From: Sphingomonas hylomeconis | GTDB taxonomy: Bacteria > Pseudomonadota > Alphaproteobacteria > Sphingomonadales > Sphingomonadaceae | NCBI RefSeq assembly: GCF_025370105.1 | Contig: NZ_JANQBK010000003.1 | Coordinates: 496,001-560,000, forward strand | Length of the DNA stretch: 64,000 nucleotides | Direction of reading: 5' to 3' | Shown: positions 57,485 through 64,000 of the stretch, piece after piece | Numbering within the stretch: position 1 is the stretch's first letter | How the letters are laid out: the number at the start of each line of letters is the position of its first letter | The notes under the pieces: generated by a model | Seen by the model: only the letters and a program-made list of their open reading frames with translations | Told to the model about the DNA's origin: nothing | Database searches by the model: none | Program-made: the position numbers and the translations under genes

Positions 57485-58522
57485 CTATCCGGCCGGCGCG
57501 ATCACGCGCGGCTTGAAGCGGACGGCCTCGAAGCCGATCCGGTCGTTGATCTCGAGAAACGCCATCTGCAGCGGCAGGATCTCGAGCTCGAAGAACATGT
57601 CGACCGCCTCGCTGATCTTGCCGAGCTGCGATCCCTGCGCTGGCACGATGCCAAGAACCGAGGGCGGCGTGCGATGCGCCGCCAGCACGTCATCGCGCGT
57701 CGCATTCTTGATGCCAAGGAACTCATCTTTGGCGCCCACCTCGGCGATCGGCAGGATCTTGATGCTGCCTTCCTTGCCGCCGGGCGCGTGCACGAACAAA
57801 TTCTTGAAGTTGCCCGGCCCCTTCGAGTTCTTCAGCGCGTCGCGCAGCGCGTCGGTGTCGTTCTCGTCGATATCGCCGGTCGCATAGAGGATATACCCGG
57901 CGTGACTACCGTTGAGATAGTAGCGGCGCCGGAATAGCGTGGCCGCCTCGTTGAGCAGCGCCGACTGCAGCGCGCTTAGATATTCCGGCACGCCGTAGAT
58001 TTCTTGGTTGATGTCGGGCTGCATGATCTGGATCACGCTACCCGGCTTGAACGGCGTCGCCGCGGCCATCCCCGGCGACCAGAAGAACTCGCCCATGACC
58101 AGGCCGCGCCGGGTGTATTTCGCCAAACAATGATCCAGACGCATGGCTGTCCCGACGACATTGTCACGGCGCTCGACATAGGCGTTGCCAAAAACGAGAT
58201 AGTCTTGCACCGCCCGGCCGAACGCTGAGCGGGACAGGACCGGCACCGTCGAACTGCCGCGCGTCACCGGATCGAACGACGCGACCAGTAGGTTGCGCTT
58301 CAGCATGATCGCCGAGCTGTGGTGCGGCGACACGCGGAACGCGCGGGCCAGCCCGTCGAGCGACAGCGGCGGCTCGTACCAGCGATCGGTCCGGTAGCAT
58401 TCCACCAGATCCATGATCTCGCGCCGATTGAGCACCGGTTCCGGATCCCCGAACGAGAAGGCCAGCGCCTCGCCGGAACGCGCAGGAGCGCTGGTGGCGC
58501 CGAAGGGCGGCAATTGATCCAT
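57485..58522 (-). CDS. Phage portal protein (P2 gpQ family)
   Basis: 345-residue PBSX/P2-type portal monomer forming the head-tail connector through which DNA is packaged. Typical segments: AFSFGDPEPVLNRREI near the N-terminus, RSAFGRAVQDYLVFGNAY, HIMQPDINQEIYGVPEY-like core (seen as IMQPDINQEIYG), and RTPPSVLGIVPAQGSQLG before a C-terminal helix. Its start overlaps the terminase stop by one base (TGATG). Transcribed leftward with the terminase as in P2. Confidence 0.92.
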   Translation of the reverse strand: MDQLPPFGATSAPARSGEALAFSFGDPEPVLNRREIMDLVECYRTDRWYEPPLSLDGLARAFRVSPHHSSAIMLKRNLLVASFDPVTRGSSTVPVLSRSAFGRAVQDYLVFGNAYVERRDNVVGTAMRLDHCLAKYTRRGLVMGEFFWSPGMAAATPFKPGSVIQIMQPDINQEIYGVPEYLSALQSALLNEAATLFRRRYYLNGSHAGYILYATGDIDENDTDALRDALKNSKGPGNFKNLFVHAPGGKEGSIKILPIAEVGAKDEFLGIKNATRDDVLAAHRTPPSVLGIVPAQGSQLGKISEAVDMFFELEILPLQMAFLEINDRIGFEAVRFKPRVIAPAG

Positions 58523-60339
58523 CAGAATATCTCCATGCGCGTTTTCGGCCGCGCCTGGCCGTCGAGGGGTTCGTTGATGAAGATGTGCATCGCGGCCCAG
58601 GCAAGATCGCCGTGCCCGACGGCCTCGGTGCGGCTCGTCTTGAACGTCACGCTCTTGCCGCTCTGCGTCAGCGCTTTCTTGATCGACAGGAAGGCGGATT
58701 GCAGATCGATCCATCCGGCATCGTATTCGATGCGTTGCCGCGCGAAGGTGTGCTGGGCCTTCATGACCAGGCCGGTCTTCACCTCGAGCGAATATTCGAT
58801 CGCCACCACGCCGCGCATCTTGTCGCGCAGCAGCTGGTAGACCGCGGCGCCTACGCCCTTCTTGTCGATGCCGAGATAGGTGCAGTTGTACCGCGCAAGC
58901 CTGGCGAGAATGAATTCTGCCTGCGCCTGAAAGTCGCCCTTGATCTGGTGGCGCTCAAGCAACCGAAACTTGCCGCCCGGTCCGGCCGGGGGCAGCGCGA
59001 TCACGAATCCGGCATTGTCGCCGTCCTCGCTCTCCTGCGGATCGAAGCCGGCCCAGATCTCGCGATTGCCGACCGGCCGGTTGGCCAGCATGTCGACGTC
59101 GGGCCAATCAACCATCGCGTCGACCGTACAGCGCTGCAGCTCATTGAACTTGAACGCCGACAGGCTGTCGTCGACGAACTGGCACATGAGCAGGTTGGCG
59201 AATTCGTCGGGCGCATATTCGATGCGCAGCTCGTCGATGTCGAACAGGTCGCAACCGCGCGACGCGGCATCCTCGATCGTGACGATCTGCCGCCAGATAT
59301 TATCCTCGCACAGCACGCCGGTCTGCAGCCGGGCGTGCGTGACGTCGATCTCGATCCGGTCCGCCTTCTTGACGCGCCGGTTGCGGCGCTCGCCAGTCCA
59401 ATAGGGGTGTGCCTGGTGCGCAATGGTCGACGGCGTCGAAAAATAGGTGCGGCGCCAGCGCTTGTGCATCGCCATGGCGCTGGCGACCTTGTTCAGCTCC
59501 TCGAAACCGTAGGTCCAGAAGAACTCGTCGAAGTAGAAATTGCCGTGATAGCCCTGCGCGGTGCGCGCATTGGTGCCGAGGAAGATCAGCTCGGCTGCGG
59601 GCTCGCCCTCCGGCATCGTGTCGGCGGTGATGACGATCGGGTCGCCGGTGAGCTTGACCCCCACGCGCTCGGCGAACTGGATGATATAGCCGCGGAAGAT
59701 ATGCGCCTGGTTCTTGGAGGCGGAGAGGAAGATCTGGTTGCCGCCCCCGCGAAGCGCGTCGAGCAACGCCTCGCGCGCGAAATACCACGTCGCGCCGATC
59801 TGGCGCGATTTGAGGATCATGCGGGTGCGCTGGTCCTTCGCCGCCCACCAATCCTCCTGATAGCCGAACAGCTCGTCGCGAAAGATCTGCTCGAGCTGCT
59901 CGACCTGCGCGGTGGTGAAGTGGTTCTTGGGCTTCTTGCCCTTGCGATCGCCGGCATTTCGGTTGGCGATCTTCTCGCTCAGATCGCCTTCATGCCCGCC
60001 CGGCGCTTCATAACGGCGCACCCGCGCGCCGGCGACGACGGCGCGCATCAGCAGATCGATCTCCTTGAAGTCGCCCCCGGTCTTGCCATCCTTGGCGATC
60101 AGGGTGTTGAGCCGACATTCAAGCGCGTCCTCGATCTTCGAGAGCGAGGGCGCTTCGTCCCACTTCTTGCGCTGCTTCCACGCCTCGACGGTTGCGCGGT
60201 TGAGACCCAGTTCGCCGGCGATCTGCGTGATGCCCCAGCCGCGCCAATACAGGCTCCGCGCCTGGCGCTGCGCGTCGATGTCGATCGGCATCGTCGCGGC
60301 AGGCAGCGGCATGCCGGTATCTGGGGGAAGCTTGTCCAT
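58522..60339 (-). CDS. Phage terminase large (ATPase) subunit (P2 gpP family)
   Basis: 605 residues. N-terminal HTH-like region (RGWGITQIAGELGLN), ATPase with Walker-A-like SRQIGATWYFARE around residue 180 and Walker B YFDEFFW, and a C-terminal nuclease-type domain with GFDPQESEDGDNAGF. Powers DNA packaging together with the M-type small subunit. Divergent from the scaffold gene across a 166-base region containing a long palindrome. Confidence 0.93.
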   Translation of the reverse strand: MDKLPPDTGMPLPAATMPIDIDAQRQARSLYWRGWGITQIAGELGLNRATVEAWKQRKKWDEAPSLSKIEDALECRLNTLIAKDGKTGGDFKEIDLLMRAVVAGARVRRYEAPGGHEGDLSEKIANRNAGDRKGKKPKNHFTTAQVEQLEQIFRDELFGYQEDWWAAKDQRTRMILKSRQIGATWYFAREALLDALRGGGNQIFLSASKNQAHIFRGYIIQFAERVGVKLTGDPIVITADTMPEGEPAAELIFLGTNARTAQGYHGNFYFDEFFWTYGFEELNKVASAMAMHKRWRRTYFSTPSTIAHQAHPYWTGERRNRRVKKADRIEIDVTHARLQTGVLCEDNIWRQIVTIEDAASRGCDLFDIDELRIEYAPDEFANLLMCQFVDDSLSAFKFNELQRCTVDAMVDWPDVDMLANRPVGNREIWAGFDPQESEDGDNAGFVIALPPAGPGGKFRLLERHQIKGDFQAQAEFILARLARYNCTYLGIDKKGVGAAVYQLLRDKMRGVVAIEYSLEVKTGLVMKAQHTFARQRIEYDAGWIDLQSAFLSIKKALTQSGKSVTFKTSRTEAVGHGDLAWAAMHIFINEPLDGQARPKTRMEIF

Positions 60340-60383
60340 CGCGCGGCGAACCTAGCCACGCGCGCGCACCATCTCGCAGTACC

Positions 60384-60414
60384 CGGTCTTGTAGAGACGC
60401 TCTCTACAAGACCG
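60384..60414. promoter_or_regulatory. 31-base palindrome between divergent P and O genes
   Basis: A perfect 14-base inverted repeat with a 3-base centre (left arm CGGTCTTGTAGAGA, right arm TCTCTACAAGACCG). P2 late promoters use an activator (Ogr/delta) site of TGT-N12-ACA dyad form in this position; here the nested TGT and ACA are 13 apart. Probable late-gene activator site serving both directions. Confidence 0.6.
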
Positions 60415-60505
60415 CTCGCTTGAGAATGGAGGCGGGTTCGGTCCCTTTAGCGGCATCACGCATCGCCCGAAGCGGTGCTTTCGCCACACCGAGGGACCGC
60501 ACGTC

Positions 60506-61327
60506 ATGGCCAAAAGCAAGTTCTTCCGCGCGTTCGTTGCCGGGGCCACGATCAGCGACGGGCGCGTCATTACCGACGAGATGATCGATCAGGTGGTCAC
60601 CACCTTCAATGCCGAGACGTACAGCCCGCGCATCAACATCGAGCATCTGTCGGGCTTCAGCCCCGAACCGCCCTTCAATGGCTATGGCGACGTCGTCGCG
60701 GTCAAGGCGCAGACCGATGACTTCACGATCGACGGCAAGGTCGAGAAGCGCAAGGCGCTCTATTGCCAGGTCGATGCAAATGACCAGTTGGTCGCGCTGT
60801 ACAAGGCCGATCAGAAGCCGTTCCCCTCGGTCGAGCTGACGCCGAGCTATGCCGGCACGGACAAGATCGGCCTGATCGGCCTGGCCTTCACCGACACGCC
60901 GGCCTCGATCGGCACACAACGCCTGCAATTCTCGCGTACTGCGCCGGGCACGGTCTTCGCGGCGTCGCCCGATGCCGTCGCGCTGGAATTCGATCCGAAG
61001 CCAGCCGATGCCACGGGCATCGCCGCGGCTATCGCCAGCGGGTTTGCGATCGTCGCCGCCAAGTTCGGCCGCGGCGAGCCCGAAAAGCCGAAGGAAGAGC
61101 CGAAACCCAAGGCCGCCAACGATAATGACATGGCCGCGTTCGCCACGGCGATCGGCGAGCAGGTCGCAACCGCGATCGCGACGGCGACAAAGCCGGCCAA
61201 TGACGGCCTGGCCGCGATCGAAGCACGTTTCGCTGTGCTCGAAGGCAAGCTCGCCACGACCGAACAAGCGGGCTTCAGCCGGGCCCCGGCATCGGGCGGC
61301 GACGGCGAACCCGAAACCGACTGCTGA
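60506..61327 (+). CDS. Capsid scaffolding protein with protease domain (P2 gpO family)
   Basis: 273 residues. The N-terminal serine protease has Asp18, His47 (EHLSG) and Ser108 (PFPSVEL), lining up with the triad reported for P2 gpO; a linker rich in Lys/Pro/Glu (EKPKEEPKPK) and a C-terminal scaffold helix follow. It shapes the procapsid and processes itself and the capsid. First rightward late gene. Confidence 0.9.
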   Translation: MAKSKFFRAFVAGATISDGRVITDEMIDQVVTTFNAETYSPRINIEHLSGFSPEPPFNGYGDVVAVKAQTDDFTIDGKVEKRKALYCQVDANDQLVALYKADQKPFPSVELTPSYAGTDKIGLIGLAFTDTPASIGTQRLQFSRTAPGTVFAASPDAVALEFDPKPADATGIAAAIASGFAIVAAKFGRGEPEKPKEEPKPKAANDNDMAAFATAIGEQVATAIATATKPANDGLAAIEARFAVLEGKLATTEQAGFSRAPASGGDGEPETDC

Positions 61328-61371
61328 TCGCGTCAGCGCCACCCACTGATTTCCTCCAGGAGCCGCGTCCC

Positions 61372-62433
61372 ATGCTCAACACCACCCGCCTGAAGTTCGA
61401 CAAATACACCGTCCAGATCGGCAAGTTGAACGGCGTCGGCGATCCCAGCCGTTCGTTCACCGTCGCCCCGGCCGTCGCGCAGACGCTGCGCGCCAAGATC
61501 CAGACGACCAGCGATTTCCTGAGCCGGATCAACATCATTCCGGTGGTGGCGCAGGAAGGCGACAAGGTCGGCGTCGGTGTGAAGGGAACGATCGCCAGCC
61601 GCACCGACACGCGCATCCACGATCGCCAGCCGCGCTATCCCGGCGATCTGGACGAGACGCGCTACCGCTGCGAGAAGACCGACTTCGACACGCTGATCCG
61701 CTATGAGACGCTAGACGCCTGGGCCCACCAGCCGAACTTCCAGGTCTTGATCCGTGACGCGATCGTGAAGGCGAAGGCGCTCGACATCATCACGATCGGC
61801 TTCAATGGCACGCACGTCGCCGTCGAAACCGATCCGGTCGCCTATCCGCTGCTGCAGGACGTCAACATCGGCTGGCTGCAGCACCTTCGCAACGATGCGC
61901 CGGCGCGCGTGCTTAGCGATGGTGGGCTCACCGTCACCACTGAGGGCGTCGAGACCGCGACGAAGGCGATCTACATCGGTGCTGGCGATGTTGGGACGGA
62001 GGTGGATTTCGTCAACGTCGATGCGCTGGTCTATGACGCGATCGAGTTGCTCGACGAGAATTACCGCGAGGATACCGACCTCGTCGTGATCGTCGGCCGC
62101 GACCTGGTCCACGACAAATACTTCTCGATCGTCAACGCGGCCGGCGACAAGGCGACCGAGCAGCTCGCCCGCGATGTCCTGCTCTCCGACAAGAAGCTGG
62201 GCGGCCTGACGGCCGTGCGCGTGCCGAAGTTCCCGAAGAACGCGATGCTCATCACCACGCTCGCGAACCTGTCTGTCTACGAGCAGATCAGCTCGGAGCG
62301 CCGGAAGATCGAGGACAACGCCAGGCGCGACCAGATCGAAAATTACGAGAGCGTCAACCAGGCCTATGTCGTCGAGGACATGGGCAAGGCCGCGCTCGTC
62401 GAGAACATCGTCATGGGGAGGAAGCCGGCCTGA
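61372..62433 (+). CDS. Major capsid protein (P2 gpN family)
   Basis: 353-residue HK97-fold capsid protein. P2-N-like features: N-terminal VGDPSRSFTVAPAVAQ, FLSRINIIPVVAQEGDKVG, RDTRYRCEKTDFDT-like (seen TRYRCEKTDFDTLIRYETLD), GFNGTHVA, and C-terminal RDQIENYESVNQAYVVED. Immediately follows the scaffold gene with a 44-base gap and AGGAGC before the ATG. Confidence 0.93.
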   Translation: MLNTTRLKFDKYTVQIGKLNGVGDPSRSFTVAPAVAQTLRAKIQTTSDFLSRINIIPVVAQEGDKVGVGVKGTIASRTDTRIHDRQPRYPGDLDETRYRCEKTDFDTLIRYETLDAWAHQPNFQVLIRDAIVKAKALDIITIGFNGTHVAVETDPVAYPLLQDVNIGWLQHLRNDAPARVLSDGGLTVTTEGVETATKAIYIGAGDVGTEVDFVNVDALVYDAIELLDENYREDTDLVVIVGRDLVHDKYFSIVNAAGDKATEQLARDVLLSDKKLGGLTAVRVPKFPKNAMLITTLANLSVYEQISSERRKIEDNARRDQIENYESVNQAYVVEDMGKAALVENIVMGRKPA

Positions 62434-62479
62434 TCGGCCGCTCGACCCACCAGATAGCCCGCTCTCCACAGGACATGCC

Positions 62480-63259
62480 ATGAGCCTCGCTCGCAAACAT
62501 CGGGATCGTATCCTTGCATCCCAGATGGCATCCGCTCCTGCGCTGGAGAGCGGGTTAGCCACCCCCGCTTCCGATACCGGCACGCCGGCCGAGCGCGCCG
62601 CGGCGCAGGTCGCCATGCGCCTCCAGCACGATCTGCGCCGGCTGAAGGAAATCCAGTCGATCCAGCGCAAGATCGACGCCAAGCGCGAAATGCTGCCCAA
62701 CTATGCCGATTGGGTGGCTGGCCTGCTCGCCGGCGGTCGCGATGCCGGCGCCGGTGTTGCCGAGGACGTGCTGCCGACCATCATGGTCTGGCTGATCGAT
62801 ACCGGCGACTATGATCGCGCGCTCGAGCTGGCCGATCATGTCGTGCGGTACGAGGTGCCGCTGCCTTCGCGCTACGAGCGCACCGCGCCCGCCCTGATCG
62901 TCGAGGAGATCTCGGACGCCGCGATCAAGGCGCAGACCGCCAATCAGCCGTTCCCGCTTTCCGTGCTCGAGCATGTCGAAGAGCTGACGGCCGATGCGGA
63001 CATGCACGACCAGATCCGCGCCAAGCTCAACAAAGCGATCGGGATCGAGCTGGCGCGCGCTGCCGACACGATCGACCCGGCCAGGCCGGAATTCGTCGTG
63101 GCGGCAGTCCGCGCGCTCGCCCCGTTGCGGGAAGCGGTGCGGCTGCACGATCGCGTCGGCGTCGCCGGCCAGATCAAGCGGCTCGAAAAGGCCATCACCA
63201 AGCCCGCGGACACCAAGGCCGCGAAAGCTGCCGACAAGAATACCGGCTCAGCCGGCTGA
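62480..63259 (+). CDS. Terminase small/endonuclease subunit (P2 gpM family)
   Basis: 259 residues, rich in charged helices (LRRLKEIQSIQRKIDAKREM) with the family region LPNYADWV and VLPTIMVWLIDTGDY. Works with the gpP-type ATPase to cut cos DNA. Start MSLARKHRD at 62480 with CAGGACATGCC before it. Order O-N-M is conserved with P2. Confidence 0.88.
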   Translation: MSLARKHRDRILASQMASAPALESGLATPASDTGTPAERAAAQVAMRLQHDLRRLKEIQSIQRKIDAKREMLPNYADWVAGLLAGGRDAGAGVAEDVLPTIMVWLIDTGDYDRALELADHVVRYEVPLPSRYERTAPALIVEEISDAAIKAQTANQPFPLSVLEHVEELTADADMHDQIRAKLNKAIGIELARAADTIDPARPEFVVAAVRALAPLREAVRLHDRVGVAGQIKRLEKAITKPADTKAAKAADKNTGSAG

Positions 63260-63370
63260 CACGCTCGCCCCCGGCGCTCGGGGACGGATCACGCGGGATG
63301 GGAGGGCGCTTCGGCGCTGAGGGCCATCGACCGTCCTGATCCCCACCCCCGGGAATTTTGAGGCTCGCTT

Positions 63371-63595
63371 GTGACACTCGCCACCACCATCAACCTTGCG
63401 GCGACGCTTGCGGCCTTCGCGCTCGGCGCCTGGCTGACGTTCGCCGGCGTGATCGCGCTCGCCATGGGTGAGTTCGAACCACTTCGCAAAGCGATCGGCG
63501 AAGCGCTCTTCATCCGTTGCGCCATCACCATGATCCTCGTCGGCCTGGTCGTGTTCGCGGCCGGCGCGGCGGGCAGCGCAAGGCTGATGGCGTGA
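63371..63595 (+). CDS. Small two-TM phage membrane protein
   Basis: 74 residues starting GTG, with two hydrophobic helices (ATTINLAATLAAFALGAWLTF region and ITMILVGLVVFAAGAAG). Sits between M and L, where P2 itself has no gene. Size and topology would suit a holin-like or superinfection-blocking protein, but there is no motif. Its TGA overlaps the next GTG by 4 bases. Confidence 0.6.
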   Translation: MTLATTINLAATLAAFALGAWLTFAGVIALAMGEFEPLRKAIGEALFIRCAITMILVGLVVFAAGAAGSARLMA

Positions 63596-64000
63596 GCGGC
63601 CTTGTCGTGAAGACCGCCGTCGTGTCCGGCACGCCGGCCGCGATCGAAGCGGTCGTGATCAATGACGGCTGGTTCCCGGATATCGATCCTACAAGCCTGC
63701 GCGAGGCATATCGCATCCGCGACAACGTCACGCCCGAGCGGCTCCGCAAGGCGATCCTCGGCGCGATGCTGACCGCCGGCAATCAGCTCGCCATCTGGCA
63801 GGCCGCCCACCTGCTCGCCGGGCGCCCGACCTTGGGCAGCGTGCCAACGACGATCCTCGACGGCAGGAGCCGGCTGGTCCTGCTCTATGCCCGCGCGATC
63901 GGCGCCTATGCGAAGGCCGAGCTGGTCGAGACCTATCGCGATATCGACACTGCAACGGCCGGGCAGCGCCAGGCGGACGAGCTCGAACCTTCGATCGTCG
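63592..64000 (+). CDS. Head completion/stabilisation protein (P2 gpL family), 3' end outside window
   Basis: Partial, about 136 residues visible. VVINDGWFPDIDPTSLREAYRI and RLRKAILGAMLTAGNQLA with WQAAHL match the head completion protein that closes P2 capsids after packaging. GTG start overlaps the small membrane gene. Confirms that the P2 head module continues rightward. Confidence 0.85.
   Translation, partial: MSGLVVKTAVVSGTPAAIEAVVINDGWFPDIDPTSLREAYRIRDNVTPERLRKAILGAMLTAGNQLAIWQAAHLLAGRPTLGSVPTTILDGRSRLVLLYARAIGAYAKAELVETYRDIDTATAGQRQADELEPSIV

Larger units (their letters stand above)
52564..64000. mobile_element. P2-like prophage, left part (continues past the window)
   Basis: Integrase next to tRNA-Tyr, then accessory genes, then the P2 head gene set in P2 order and orientation: Q and P leftward, O, N, M, L rightward. 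Composition of the accessory segment (54.7-57.0 kb) is clearly lower in GC than the head genes and the chromosome. No tail or lysis genes are in view because the window ends within the L homologue. Confidence 0.92.

Overview
The window looks like chromosome of a sphingomonad-type alphaproteobacterium (Sphingomonadales). It is GC-rich, genes are tightly packed with many 4-base start/stop overlaps, and several gene families are typical of that order: a TorF-like beta-barrel, NodT-type outer membrane efflux proteins, DUF2141 and DUF2147 secreted proteins, and a short-form 6-phosphogluconate dehydrogenase. Assignment is from gene content and composition only. About 52 kb is ordinary chromosome; the last 11.4 kb is the left part of a P2-like prophage inserted at tRNA-Tyr(GTA).

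Regions. 1-5.3 kb: the end of a GH27 alpha-galactosidase, then a five-gene, completely overlapping minus-strand operon (GT2, acyl-CoA-dehydrogenase-like, PIG-L deacetylase, NodS-like methyltransferase, GT4), which I regard as an undescribed biosynthetic cassette. 5.5-11.4 kb: a YbiI/DksA-type zinc-finger gene, then leucine/isovalerate catabolism (isovaleryl-CoA dehydrogenase, both methylcrotonyl-CoA carboxylase subunits, a MaoC hydratase). 11.4-19.8 kb: envelope genes, namely a DUF2141 protein, two tandem dTMP-kinase-like P-loop proteins, a Wzx-type flippase and a coupled unknown protein, a GT-C-like membrane protein, and a lipid kinase/nucleotidyltransferase/NTP-transferase trio that suggests an anionic lipid pathway. 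19.8-25.8 kb: non-oxidative pentose phosphate genes with gnd and a Cof-type phosphatase. 25.9-29.8 kb: cyoABCD bo3-type quinol oxidase. 29.9-33.4 kb: a small secreted protein, an OmpR/EnvZ-type two-component pair and a TorF-like porin.

33.5-47.4 kb is an export region. A TetR regulator is divergent from an EmrAB-type MFS pump with its own NodT channel; a formaldehyde/GSH dehydrogenase and an ABC exporter follow, then a complete RND tripartite pump. A near-identical 13-base operator-like motif lies in front of tetR and in front of the RND operon, suggesting shared control. 47.5-52.2 kb carries a CoA ester lyase, an Nramp transporter, a DUF2147 protein, an AlkA-type glycosylase, a 2Fe-2S ferredoxin and an RlmB-type rRNA methyltransferase. 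Two families of palindromic intergenic repeats (about 90-135 bp) are scattered through the chromosomal part; one supplies the ribosome binding site of the carboxylase beta subunit.

52.5-64 kb: tRNA-Tyr, a P4/DUF4102-type integrase, a winged-helix protein, a 650-base stretch without a convincing gene, an AT-rich two-TM membrane protein (cargo candidate), a split DNA adenine methylase, and the P2 head module in its classical arrangement (portal Q and terminase P leftward; scaffold/protease O, capsid N, small terminase M, a small membrane protein and head completion L rightward). A 31-base palindrome lies between the divergent P and O genes. The prophage continues beyond the window.
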